The translations under genes and the position numbers were made by a program. From Romboutsia weinsteinii (GTDB taxonomy: Bacteria; Bacillota; Clostridia; Peptostreptococcales; Peptostreptococcaceae), in NCBI RefSeq assembly GCF_002250835.2, contig NZ_NOJY02000002.1:124001-188000 (forward strand): a DNA stretch of 64,000 bases, in the 5' to 3' direction. The notes under the pieces were generated by a model, which ran no database searches, had not been told where the DNA came from, and saw nothing but the letters and a program-made list of their open reading frames with translations. Positions 28,305 through 37,210 of the stretch are shown in pieces (the stretch's first letter is position 1; every line of letters starts with the position of its first letter).

Positions 28305-29003
28305 TTAGTTTCCAATCAACTCTGATACTGTTACAAATTCAAATCCCTTTTCAATCATTTCAGGAATAAATATATTCATAGCCTCTACAGTATTGTTAGT
28401 AGCATAATCGTGAAGAAGTATAATATCTCCATTCTTAGCTTTAGTGCTTATCTTATTTGCAATTTCAGAAGCCGGTGGATTTTGCCAATCCCTTACATCT
28501 ATGGAGTTCCATAATACTATTTTGTATCCATGAGCTTTTGCGATTTTGCTTAGTTCTTCTCTTTTATAACTTCCATATGGTGGTCTAAATAAAGTTGGTT
28601 TCTTACCTGTTAATTTCATTAATATCTCTTCACAGTTTACTATTTCTGTCTCAATTTGTGATGAGCTTAAATTACTTATATCAGGGTGACTAAATGTATG
28701 ATTTCCAATTTCGTGCCCTTCTTCACTTGCTCTTATAAGTGGTTTAGAATACCAATTTGCATGTTTCCCTGCTATAAAGAATGTTGCTTTTGCATTATAC
28801 TTTTTAAGTACATCTAATACTTCATTGGTTTCTTTTGGATGTGGTCCATCATCAAAAGTGAGAGCTATTAACTTCTTATCTCTTGGTCCATTTTTTATAA
28901 ATACTTCTTCATCATCCAAACCATAAACACCAATACCGTAGTTTAAAAACATAGCTAGTGTAAGTATTATACCTATTATTGTCTTTTGGCTTTTTCTAAT
29001 CAT
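28305..29003 (-). CDS. secreted polysaccharide deacetylase (NodB family)
   Basis: About 232 residues. A signal peptide or anchor (about 8-28) is followed by a NodB domain: 'TFDDGPHP' (catalytic Asp and metal Asp), 'HEIGNHTFSHPD' (metal His pair), 'RPPYGSY' and the late 'LLHDY' motif. All catalytic residues are present, so it should deacetylate peptidoglycan or chitooligosaccharide outside the membrane. The start ATG 29003 follows AAGGAAG. It lies 26 bases after the CAP protein gene and is probably co-transcribed. Confidence 0.87.
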   Translation of the reverse strand: MIRKSQKTIIGIILTLAMFLNYGIGVYGLDDEEVFIKNGPRDKKLIALTFDDGPHPKETNEVLDVLKKYNAKATFFIAGKHANWYSKPLIRASEEGHEIGNHTFSHPDISNLSSSQIETEIVNCEEILMKLTGKKPTLFRPPYGSYKREELSKIAKAHGYKIVLWNSIDVRDWQNPPASEIANKISTKAKNGDIILLHDYATNNTVEAMNIFIPEMIEKGFEFVTVSELIGN

Positions 29004-29029
29004 GTCTGTACTTCCTTTCAATATTTTAG

Positions 29030-30019
29030 CTACATAAAAAAGTTTTGTGTATAGTAGGTACTATAAGATCCACCAAAATCTACACCCACTCCTATATACT
29101 TATAATCCCCTAAAATATTTTTTCTATGTCCTTCTGAATTCATCCATGCTTCATGAGCATATATTGCACTAGTTTGCCCTGCAGCAATATTTTCTCCAGC
29201 TCCTATATATTCGATTCCTTCTTTTTTCATTCTTACAAATGGACTTTCATCATCTTTATTTACATGATCAAAAAAATCTCTATCATTCATATCTTTGCTG
29301 TGTTTTCTAGAACTTGTTTTTGCTTGTTCATTAAATTTTAAGATGTTTAAATTTCTTTGCGCCCTTACACTATTAGTCAAATCTATTACTTGTAATTCAA
29401 AACTTTCTCTAAGGCTTTCACTTTCTTTTGCATATATTCCATTTAGGCTATCTTCTGCCTTTTCACTTATAACTTGATAAGAACATATTTTGTAATCATC
29501 ATATTTATCATAAAATACGGTTATATACTTGTTATCAATATTTATTACATCATATTGGTTATCAGAATCTATTATGTACCTAGTATTCCCTTTTTTCTTG
29601 TATTCTAGTGGCTCGTATACTTCTATTACAGAGGTTCTATAATTATTTATTTTTATATCTCCAAGTTCTGAAGAATCCAAAGAATTACTATAAAGAGCTA
29701 CCACCTTGTTATCTTCTATTCCTACCATAGCAAACTTTTCTGCAATTTGATTATATACATACCATTCAAAGCTATACTCACTATCGTCAATCCTACTTGG
29801 GTTTCCAATTTTAGATTTTACAGAATCTATACTATCCCCTATCCTTAGAGTTTTAAAATTATCTATACTTATATTTTTTATTTCTTCACTAGACAATGTC
29901 TGAGTTTCTATCTGTTCTTCAAATAATTCATCTTTTATCTTGTTTATTCCATCGCTTATCTCACTTTTATAGAAAAATACAGCAAATACAACTATTAATA
30001 TAGCTACTAATTTTTTCAA
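29030..30019 (-). CDS. secreted CAP (SCP/PR1) domain protein, YkwD-like
   Basis: 329 residues. A signal peptide or membrane anchor (about 1-18) is followed by a CAP-associated N-terminal domain (about 50-185) and a C-terminal CAP domain with 'HSKDMNDRDFFDHVN', 'GAGENIAAG' and 'HRKNILGDYKYIGVGV'. The start is TTG, about 8 nt after AAGGATG. Such proteins are extracellular; in spore-formers they often appear in envelope or sporulation contexts. Molecular activity is not established. Confidence 0.85.
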   Translation of the reverse strand: MKKLVAILIVVFAVFFYKSEISDGINKIKDELFEEQIETQTLSSEEIKNISIDNFKTLRIGDSIDSVKSKIGNPSRIDDSEYSFEWYVYNQIAEKFAMVGIEDNKVVALYSNSLDSSELGDIKINNYRTSVIEVYEPLEYKKKGNTRYIIDSDNQYDVINIDNKYITVFYDKYDDYKICSYQVISEKAEDSLNGIYAKESESLRESFELQVIDLTNSVRAQRNLNILKFNEQAKTSSRKHSKDMNDRDFFDHVNKDDESPFVRMKKEGIEYIGAGENIAAGQTSAIYAHEAWMNSEGHRKNILGDYKYIGVGVDFGGSYSTYYTQNFFM

Positions 30020-30190
30020 TATATCACATCCTTAATAATTTCTTATTTTATATTTATGGTATTTTTTTACATTATTTATACATTAAATTTAGAAATTATA
30101 GATTTGTAATTTCATACTATCTATACAGGATTTAGCATTACTTGAATTATTATATAACTATAAGTTAGAAAATATATTTTCTTGTCGTAT

Positions 30191-30225
30191 AAAAAATAAA
30201 GCTTTATCTAATTATAGATAAAGCT
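30191..30225 (-). terminator. terminator of the MORN gene, overlapping its stop codon
   Basis: The stem AGCTTTATCT / AGATAAAGCT with a 6-nt loop is followed on the minus strand by TTATTTTTT. The last two bases of one arm are part of the stop codon at 30224-30226. Confidence 0.75.
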
Positions 30226-31042
30226 AAAACTTTGAAGAAAATAATTCATCTAAACTTCTATTACAAATTGATGGTTTATCAAACTTCCAAGTACCATCAT
30301 ATACCAATTCGTTATTTAAGTAAAAAGTACCAGTTCCATGCTTTTTACCATGTAAAAAGTCCCCTGTATAAATCTTGCCTTCTTGCCATGTGTAAGTCCC
30401 CTTTCCATGAACCAAGTTATTTTTCCACTCACCTTCATAGATTATCTTACCTTCTTTATTATAGCAAGTTCCATAGCCTTCCATTTTACTATTTCTAAAT
30501 TCTCCAACATATACACTACCTTCTTCCCATATGTATATGCCAACACCATTCTTTTGACCATCTTTCCAATTCCCTATGTATTCATCTTTACTACTATATA
30601 TCATCTTTCCTATTCCATTCATTAAGTCATTCTCAAATCCACCAGCATAAGAATTACCATTTGAAAATGTAAATATACCTTTACCATGTTTCATATCATC
30701 TTTAAAGTCTCCTACGTACTCCATAGTGCCTTCTTCTGTTGAGAACGTATATATACCAGTTCCATCCATATTTCCATCAACCATTTTACCTATGTATACA
30801 TCCCCATTTGAAAAATTATATATCTTACTTGAAGCTCTCTTTTGTTTTATTTCAGATTCTTCTATTTCTTCAGCCACACTAGAATCTCCTTCTATTTGTG
30901 AGATTTCTTTTTCTGTAGCAACATCTTCTTTTTTTAATATAAATTTTTTTGTTCTTCTTATAGACTTAACGTCCTTTATAGTTTCATTTATAAAATTTAA
31001 ATATTCTTTATAAACTTGATCATGCTCTTTAACTAAGTTCAT
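30224..31042 (-). CDS. MORN-repeat protein
   Basis: 272 residues, no signal peptide. A charged N-terminal region (about 1-85, with an acidic Glu/Ser stretch) precedes about seven full and one partial MORN repeats of 22-24 residues, such as 'YVGDFKDDMKHGKGIFTF' and 'YEGEWKNNLVHGKGTYTW'. MORN repeats form beta-sheet rods that bind lipids or act as scaffolds. Bacterial functions are poorly known. It has an AGCGGAGG ribosome binding site and its own terminator. A structured leader with a terminator precedes it. Confidence 0.85.
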   Translation of the reverse strand: MNLVKEHDQVYKEYLNFINETIKDVKSIRRTKKFILKKEDVATEKEISQIEGDSSVAEEIEESEIKQKRASSKIYNFSNGDVYIGKMVDGNMDGTGIYTFSTEEGTMEYVGDFKDDMKHGKGIFTFSNGNSYAGGFENDLMNGIGKMIYSSKDEYIGNWKDGQKNGVGIYIWEEGSVYVGEFRNSKMEGYGTCYNKEGKIIYEGEWKNNLVHGKGTYTWQEGKIYTGDFLHGKKHGTGTFYLNNELVYDGTWKFDKPSICNRSLDELFSSKF

Positions 31043-31129
31043 CTTTACTTCCTCCGCTTACAGTAGAATTACATCTTTACTATCAGATTTATTATATATT
31101 AAATCTAGCATGATTTTCTATATATTATC

Positions 31130-31168
31130 AAAAAAAATAAAGTATCCTACAAAAGCAGAATACTTTAT
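31130..31168 (-). terminator. terminator-like hairpin upstream of the MORN gene
   Basis: The stem ATAAAGTAT / ATACTTTAT has a loop of about 14 nt and is followed on the minus strand by eight Ts. It lies about 90 bases before the MORN start and about 220 bases after yitT-like, so it ends either an sRNA or leader, or the yitT transcript. Confidence 0.6.
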
Positions 31169-31385
31169 CTTATATAACATACCCGATTACATCAAAATAG
31201 CTTATAAGCTCCGTTCTAATATGATTTACTTAACAGAAAAACTTTATTGCTATCTCTAATATACTCTATGTATACTAGAATCCGATATTAATTATTTTCA
31301 CTCTAGAGTTTGGTAGAGAGTCAGTTTACCCTCTTAATATATATTTTATGGAAATTTAAATATTTTATACTATTTTTTTTAATTA
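31169..31385 (-). other. unexplained structured intergenic region
   Basis: The minus strand contains several complementary segments, among them TCTAGTATAC-n5-GTATATTAGA (10 bp with G-U), AGAG...CTCTCT near 31330-31317, and AGCTTATAAGCT. It ends in the terminator at 31130-31168. It does not match any riboswitch class I can recall. It could be a small RNA, a leader of the MORN gene, or only the 3' end of the upstream transcript. Confidence 0.3.
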
Positions 31386-32252
31386 TTATAAGTATTTTTC
31401 TTTAAATCCTCTTCCTTTTACTTCAGTTACATCATTTACAGAAATAAATGATTTTTTATCATACTTTAGTGCTATTTCCTTTATCTTAGGAATCTCATTT
31501 GTAGCAACTATACAGTATATTATTTTCTTTTTTTCATGAGTATAAGCTCCCTCAGCTTCTAAAAACGTAACTCCTCTTACTAGATCCTGCATAATATTTT
31601 TTGCTATTAAGTCACTTTCTTTAGATATAACCATTACAGATTTTTGAGAATTCATTGCATCTTTTACAAGGTTCATTGCACTTGCATTTATAAACATTGC
31701 TATTAAAGTATATAATGCTAAATCAAGTCCAAATAATACCGCACCTATTGCTACAATTAAGAAATTTATAGAAAGTGTAGTATCCTTCATTTCTATGTTT
31801 TTCTTAATTTTAAGAATGGCAGCTATTATATCAGTGCCTCCCATTGATGATTTCGTTTTAAATACAAGACCTATCCCAGCCCCAGCTAAAATCCCACCAT
31901 ATACACTTTGAAGTAGTATATCTTTTAGAGGTATGATATTTCCTATATTTTGCGTAATCCCTAGCAGTACAGAGAATATTATCATATTGATTAAACTAAT
32001 GATACAAAACTCTTTTTCAAGATAAATAAATCCCAAAATAAATATAGGTATGTTTATTAAAAACGTTAATAAACCCATATTTATATCTGTTAAAAAGTTT
32101 ATTGCTGTTGACATACCTGTAACTCCGCCACTTAATAAATGTGCGGGTCTTAAAAAACCGTTAATCCCTATACAAGATATAATCATTCCTAATATTATTA
32201 CTGAATATCTTAGGAACAAATTATCTTGTAGGGCGGTGTTTACTTTACTCAT
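31386..32252 (-). CDS. YitT-family membrane protein (DUF2179 domain)
   Basis: 288 residues. Six membrane helices (about 15-200, with 'GINGFLRPAHLLSGGVTGMS' typical of the YitT family) are followed by a C-terminal DUF2179 domain of about 80 residues ('EGAYTHEKKKIIYCIVATNEIPKIKE'). The transported substrate or role is unknown. The start follows AAGGGAG. Confidence 0.82.
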   Translation of the reverse strand: MSKVNTALQDNLFLRYSVIILGMIISCIGINGFLRPAHLLSGGVTGMSTAINFLTDINMGLLTFLINIPIFILGFIYLEKEFCIISLINMIIFSVLLGITQNIGNIIPLKDILLQSVYGGILAGAGIGLVFKTKSSMGGTDIIAAILKIKKNIEMKDTTLSINFLIVAIGAVLFGLDLALYTLIAMFINASAMNLVKDAMNSQKSVMVISKESDLIAKNIMQDLVRGVTFLEAEGAYTHEKKKIIYCIVATNEIPKIKEIALKYDKKSFISVNDVTEVKGRGFKEKYL

Positions 32253-32800
32253 TTTTTTCTCCCTTCAAACTGTTATACACTTTTAATATTGTGTAAATAT
32301 TTTTGCTAATAAAATATTCCTATCTTTTTAAGTGTATCATTGGGGTCATTTAACTTTTGTAAAATCTATAAATTTATTATCTCCTCCATTTATGTTTTTA
32401 CAATTAAGAAATTTTAACATATCAAACTTATTAGCGATAGGAAACTTTATGTCTTACAGTACATCATATATTATATTACCTTTTTTTAATATGTCTAGTG
32501 TATTTTTTATACAAATCTTAAAGAAATACTTTATAAGTGTAATAATATGATTAATATGTTTTTATATTTTTCAGTATATGATGTATATATTTAGTTTCCT
32601 GCATTTTGATATAAATACAATACTATATGAGATACTTATTTTATATTTATATTAAGTTATTTACTTATATTTATGCAATAATAAAAAATCATTTTAATTA
32701 TAAAATGATTTTTTTATTATAACAGTATTCATATATTGATTTTCATATTACATATATTTCAAATTTTTATTCATAAATAAAATTAAAATTTAATCTTTTT
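32253..32800. other. AT-rich intergenic region, no gene recognised
   Basis: About 550 bases. A plus-strand frame at 32332-32550 has no ribosome binding site and a low-complexity product, so I do not call it. A bidirectional hairpin (stem ATCATTTTA / TAAAATGAT with A/T tracts, 32683-32715) ends the lrgAB transcript. Nothing else is evident. Confidence 0.5.
32683..32715. terminator. terminator of lrgAB
   Basis: The 14-bp arms AAAAATCATTTTA / TAAAATGATTTTT have a 4-nt loop. It lies about 85 bases after lrgB. Confidence 0.65.
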
Positions 32801-33490
32801 CTATACAAAAGCAATTATTATTGGTACTAATACTACCGTAAGTATACCTGATATACCAATAGATAGTCCGCTCATAGCTCCTTCTACCTCTCCAAGTTCT
32901 AATGCTTTAGTAGTTCCTAAAGCATGGGCAGACGTTCCTAGAGCTATCCCTTTTGCTATAGGATGTTTTATCTTACCTATCTTAAATACAATAGGAGCTA
33001 CTATAGCACCCAATATCCCTGTCAGGATTATTGCTACTACAGTTATAGCTTCTATACCATTTAAAGTATTCGTTAGTGATAATCCCATTGGAGTCGTTAT
33101 TGATTTAGGCAATAATGAGTTTACTATAGCTAAATCTGCATTAGTAAAATTACCAATTATAATTATAGAAACAAATGATACTACAACACCACATCCGATT
33201 CCTATAATTATTTCTTTAAAGTATTTCTTGAATAAGTCAAATTGCTTATAAAACGGAACAGCTAATATAACAGTGACAGGACCTAAAAAGAAGTTTATAG
33301 TATCTGATCCTATCTTATAACTTTCATAAGGTATGTTTGTTACCTTCAAAAACAATATTATTCCTATAATAGCAACTAACAATGGATTAAGTATTGGGTT
33401 TTTAGTTTTCCTTTGAAGATAAATTCCTAAATTAAAAAATAGTACAGTTACTATTACGCCAAATATTTGAGTGTCTAAAACATTGTACAT
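32801..33490 (-). CDS. lrgB: LrgB/CidB-family membrane protein
   Basis: 229 residues with about seven to eight membrane helices. The family pattern 'LLPKSITTPMGLSL' and 'GLALGTSAHALGTTKALE' (here AKGIALGTSAHALGTTKA) is clear. It pairs with LrgA. The pair was named for control of murein hydrolases and is now also linked to pyruvate uptake in Bacillus and Staphylococcus. No LytSR-type regulator is adjacent. It starts directly after lrgA with AGGAAAA as ribosome binding site. Confidence 0.88.
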   Translation of the reverse strand: MYNVLDTQIFGVIVTVLFFNLGIYLQRKTKNPILNPLLVAIIGIILFLKVTNIPYESYKIGSDTINFFLGPVTVILAVPFYKQFDLFKKYFKEIIIGIGCGVVVSFVSIIIIGNFTNADLAIVNSLLPKSITTPMGLSLTNTLNGIEAITVVAIILTGILGAIVAPIVFKIGKIKHPIAKGIALGTSAHALGTTKALELGEVEGAMSGLSIGISGILTVVLVPIIIAFV

Positions 33491-33491
33491 A

Positions 33492-33854
33492 TTAATTTTC
33501 CTCAGTCTTTCTTTTTATCATTTTTTCTACTACAATTCCTGTAATGTACATTACCATCACTGTACTTAATGCTATTTCTACTATAAGAATAAATATGTTA
33601 TCTCTTATTATAGATAATGAATTTATAAGAGATACTCCTGCTGGTATAAAAAATATAGCCATGTTATCTAAAAAGAAGTTGCTTACCTCTTTTATATTAT
33701 CTAATTTTAAAATTTTCAACTGCAAAAGTATAAATAATAATATCATACCTATTATACTTCCAGGAACTGCTATTATATCCCCTATAAATGAACTTATGTA
33801 TTCTCCTATTGCCCATATACCAAGTATTAGAGCTAGCTGATTAAATATTTTCAT
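33492..33854 (-). CDS. lrgA: LrgA/CidA-family holin-like membrane protein
   Basis: 120 residues with four membrane helices. The motif 'VPGSIIGMILLFILL' and 'FFIPAGVSLIN' mark the LrgA/CidA family. It is the first gene of the lrgAB pair, with AGGAGG ribosome binding site. On the minus strand a TATAAT sequence lies about 35 bases upstream. Confidence 0.88.
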   Translation of the reverse strand: MKIFNQLALILGIWAIGEYISSFIGDIIAVPGSIIGMILLFILLQLKILKLDNIKEVSNFFLDNMAIFFIPAGVSLINSLSIIRDNIFILIVEIALSTVMVMYITGIVVEKMIKRKTEEN

Positions 33855-33959
33855 TTTTCTCCTCCTAAGATTATTTTCAAGATAAATAAGATTATACGAT
33901 CTTTTTTCTCTCTGCTAATCTATATATTACTACTACAGTGTCTATTTTTCAAATTTTAA

Positions 33960-34922
33960 TTATAGGATAAGCTTTCCATTTCTATCTATATAGTTGTTAT
34001 TGCTACCTTCTATAACTTGAGCATATCCATCCTCAAAGTCAGATATAGAGTCAAAGGTTGGTATTATTTCTATCTCACCTAATTTATTTAGAAATCCCCA
34101 TACTCCACCTTTAGGTAAACTAATCCCCCTACTAAGTGCATTGGAACCCATATTAAAACGCGCTAATCCTTCTTTAAAGTCACATGCATAGTCAAATATA
34201 GGATCTATAACTACGCTACCCTTTCTATCTATATATCCCCATTTTCCATCAATACATATAGATGCTAACCCTTCACAAAATGACTTGGCTCTGTCAAACA
34301 TAAAATCTATCTTTAAATTGCCATCCTTATCGATATATCCCCACTTATCATCCACGCGTATAGCCGCTAGGCCTTCTGAGAAATCTGACGCTATATCAAA
34401 TTGAGGAGAGATAATATCATCTCCATTTTTATTTATATAGCCATATTTATTCTTTAATTCAACTAATGCTCTCTCCTCACAGAATTGATTTACATAAGTA
34501 TATTTTGGGTCTATTATTATCTCTCCATTTTTATTTATATATCCCCATCTCTTACTTATTTTAATGCCAGCAACGCCCTCTTTAAAGTTAGCTGCCGAGT
34601 CAAATCTCGGCTTTATAACTTCCATTAAAGATGTGTCTAAGTATCCATACTTGTTATCTATTTTTATTCTAGACAAACCTTCATTAAAATCAGATGCACT
34701 TTCTAAATGCAAAAATATCTGTATATCTCCTTTTTTATCGATATAGCCAAATACCCATCTTTGCGATTTTCTTATCTTTTTTATATATGTTACTACGCAA
34801 TAACCATCTCTAAACCGTTCAGATACGTACTTGAATCTTGGACTTATTATAATATTTTTATCTTTATCAATAAAGCCATACTTTCCATCCTTAAGCACAG
34901 GAAGAAATAAGTCTTTTTCCAT
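33960..34922 (-). CDS. WG-repeat (beta-propeller-like) protein
   Basis: About 320 residues, no signal peptide or membrane segment. Eight full and one partial repeats of about 34 residues follow the pattern 'KWGYIDKDG..II.P.FD.A..F.EGLA.I'. WG/KWG repeats are thought to form ligand-binding propellers, mostly of unknown target. The start is ATG 34922, 10 nt after AGGAGG; upstream in-frame codons lack a site. A cytoplasmic scaffold or sensor is likely, but that is inference. Confidence 0.83.
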   Translation of the reverse strand: MEKDLFLPVLKDGKYGFIDKDKNIIISPRFKYVSERFRDGYCVVTYIKKIRKSQRWVFGYIDKKGDIQIFLHLESASDFNEGLSRIKIDNKYGYLDTSLMEVIKPRFDSAANFKEGVAGIKISKRWGYINKNGEIIIDPKYTYVNQFCEERALVELKNKYGYINKNGDDIISPQFDIASDFSEGLAAIRVDDKWGYIDKDGNLKIDFMFDRAKSFCEGLASICIDGKWGYIDRKGSVVIDPIFDYACDFKEGLARFNMGSNALSRGISLPKGGVWGFLNKLGEIEIIPTFDSISDFEDGYAQVIEGSNNNYIDRNGKLIL

Positions 34923-35063
34923 AATACCTAAACCTCCTATATAATAATAAACAGCATCATTATTATATTTTATTGCCAATTTTTTCTTTTTATACTTTGT
35001 ATAGGTAATTTAATTATTTATTATTTATATTACAGGTAAATAAAATTAGCTTCTTAACAATAT

Positions 35064-35110
35064 AAAAAGAGCCTGTCCCAAACTTTTACGTTTGAGATAA
35101 GCTCTTTTTT
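35064..35110 (-). terminator. terminator of the 35-41 kb gene run
   Basis: AAAAAGAGC...CAAAC pairs with GTTTG...GCTCTTTTT around the loop TTTTAC. Interior mismatches do not disrupt the outer and inner stems. It ends just after the transmembrane TPR gene. Confidence 0.75.
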
Positions 35111-35119
35111 ATAAATAAT

Positions 35120-36511
35120 TTATTTCTCTTTTAATATCTCTTTTACCTTAGAGTTGTTGTACATACTGTCTGGGTCTTCACTTCTAAGTCCATAGAACGT
35201 AGATTTTGCGTTTTCTAAATCACCCATCTTGTAATATAACATACCTAATTGATAGAAGGCATCATCGTAATATTGATTTTTAGCAGTATAAGTATTTATA
35301 TACTTCTTATAATATTTAATAGCCTCTTCATTACTTTCTAAGCTTTCATTTATTATAGCTAATTGGTATATAGACTCTGATATATACTTCATAGTTTTAC
35401 CTGAATCTACTATCTTCTTAAAATTCTCCATAGCTTTTTCTGGTTGCCCAGCTTTTTTAAGCTTAATAGCTTCGTTGTATAGAGTTTCCTCGTCCGCAAC
35501 TACTACTTCTGATTTTTCATCTTCTTTTTTTATGTTATTTAATTCTGTGCTAGTTTCATTAAGTTTCTGATTTGCTTGCCCTAATTCTTTATCAGTTTTA
35601 TTTAACGTCTCTTCTTTACTACTAAGTTGAGAGTTTAATTTATCTATTTTATTTTTACTATGGATAAAGTATCCACCCGTACCTAGTAATAAAACCAATA
35701 TAGCAATATAAGGTATTATATTCTTTTTATTTGGTTTTGTACTTGCTTTCTTTTCTTTAGTATCTTCTTCTTTGCTATCTTCAGATTTAATATTATTTTC
35801 AAATAATTCATTATCTCTGTCGACCTCCCTAAGTCTATCTAAATAAACTTGCTTCTTTTTCATATTACCTAATTTATCATATAACAATGATAGTATTACA
35901 TAAGGTTCTATTAAATCAGGGTCTTCTTCAATAATGTTATCTAATATATGAATAGATTCTTGGTTTAACTCTTCATTTATAAATCTAATTGAATGGTTAT
36001 ATCTTGCTAAGAATGTTTTAAATTCTTCAGAGGATAATCTATCAACATAAATTCTAGACATTTCATTATTTCCATAGCATAATCCCGTATAAAAACTTTC
36101 AAAAGCTTTCGAGAAATCACATTTTAATAGCTTTAGTAATCCCTTTAGATTTAGTATATCTATATCCTTAGGATTTATCTCCAATGCCTTTTCAACCATA
36201 TTTATCGCACTAGTTATGTAGTTTTTATATGCTAGGTCTAATGCATTATTATATCTTTTATAAGACTCCAGTTTTAGTTCCTTTGATGTTTCATCAGGCT
36301 TACTACTTAAGGAGTTTTGTAAATTAAGTATTGTCTCTTCTTTATAATTAGTAGTAACGTAACTTTGCTTTAATGCTTTAAGAGTCTCGTCACCATCTTC
36401 TTCATCTATATTAAAAAATGTTAAGTCACTTTTGTCATCTTCTATTAATGATATATCTAGATTTTTCCTAGGCATATTCATAATATCAGCTTTAATATTT
36501 TTCGCTAAAAT
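35120..36511 (-). CDS. transmembrane TPR protein (cytoplasmic and extracytoplasmic TPR parts)
   Basis: About 463 residues. An N-terminal cytoplasmic TPR-like region (about 70-230) is followed by a charged linker, one membrane helix (about 262-280, 'IIPYIAILVLLLGTGGYFI'), a coiled coil (about 285-325) and a C-terminal TPR/YbgF-like region (about 340-455) outside. The ribosome binding site GGAGGAG lies 35 nt before the first ATG (36481) but 8 nt before an in-frame ATT (36511), followed by LAKNIKADIMNMPRKN. I use 36511 tentatively; if ATT is not used, the start is 36481. Confidence 0.65.
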   Translation of the reverse strand: MLAKNIKADIMNMPRKNLDISLIEDDKSDLTFFNIDEEDGDETLKALKQSYVTTNYKEETILNLQNSLSSKPDETSKELKLESYKRYNNALDLAYKNYITSAINMVEKALEINPKDIDILNLKGLLKLLKCDFSKAFESFYTGLCYGNNEMSRIYVDRLSSEEFKTFLARYNHSIRFINEELNQESIHILDNIIEEDPDLIEPYVILSLLYDKLGNMKKKQVYLDRLREVDRDNELFENNIKSEDSKEEDTKEKKASTKPNKKNIIPYIAILVLLLGTGGYFIHSKNKIDKLNSQLSSKEETLNKTDKELGQANQKLNETSTELNNIKKEDEKSEVVVADEETLYNEAIKLKKAGQPEKAMENFKKIVDSGKTMKYISESIYQLAIINESLESNEEAIKYYKKYINTYTAKNQYYDDAFYQLGMLYYKMGDLENAKSTFYGLRSEDPDSMYNNSKVKEILKEK

Positions 36512-36579
36512 AATAATCTCCTCCTGTCTGTATTTATATTAAGATAACATATTTGTCGATTTAAGTCAAAATATGCATA

Positions 36580-37173
36580 TTAATATTTAATATTAAACTT
36601 CTTTACTTTCCTATATAGTGTTGCAATACCTATATTTAACGCTTCTGCTACTATCTTCATTCCCTCGGTATTGCTTCCATATTTTTTAATTGCTCTTTCT
36701 ATTGCTTCTTTTTCTAAATCATCCATCGTTTTAATTTCTTGCTTATATAGTTCATATAATTTATAAGAAATCAAATCTGACATACTCTTTATAAATTCTG
36801 TTAGCTCTTTATTTTTAGATAATATACTATCTTTTTGCACAATGCTAAAAGCAGCTATTCCTAAAACACCAACTATATCATCATTTAATTTAATTGGTGT
36901 ACAAATGTCTGCTAGCTCCTTGCATATATCTCTATTTGTACATTTAACACACTTTTCTTCTATATCCTTATTTATAACAAATGATTCTCCAGTTTCTAGT
37001 ACCTTTTTGTAAATGGAATCGTCTGATATTTTATTATTTATTTGCTCTTTAAAGACACCTGTTCCAGCTATCCTAGTTAAATCAGTTGTCACTACAGTGA
37101 CATGAACATCTAGCACATTAGAAATATTCTCACAAATACTTTGAATATAATTTGTTATATCATTTAAGTTCAA
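36580..37173 (-). CDS. GAF-Fis transcriptional regulator without AAA+ domain
   Basis: 197 residues. A GAF-like sensor domain (about 1-140) contains a compact Cys cluster 'CVKCTNRDICKELADIC' (about residues 75-91) that could bind metal or an Fe-S cluster. The C-terminus (about 155-197) is a Fis-type HTH, 'MKIVAEALNIGIATLYRKVKKF'. This is the front and back of a sigma-54 activator with the central ATPase missing. The start is TTG, 7 nt after AGGAGG. It lies 37 bases after the VanW gene and is probably co-transcribed. Confidence 0.75.
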   Translation of the reverse strand: MNLNDITNYIQSICENISNVLDVHVTVVTTDLTRIAGTGVFKEQINNKISDDSIYKKVLETGESFVINKDIEEKCVKCTNRDICKELADICTPIKLNDDIVGVLGIAAFSIVQKDSILSKNKELTEFIKSMSDLISYKLYELYKQEIKTMDDLEKEAIERAIKKYGSNTEGMKIVAEALNIGIATLYRKVKKFNIKY

Positions 37174-37210
37174 AGTAATACCTCCTAGTTCTTTCTATAC
37201 TTTTTGATAA

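Noticed and set aside
32332-32550. 72-codon plus-strand frame between yitT-like and lrgB genes
   Set aside because: No ribosome binding site, low-complexity hydrophobic product, and no terminator of its own.
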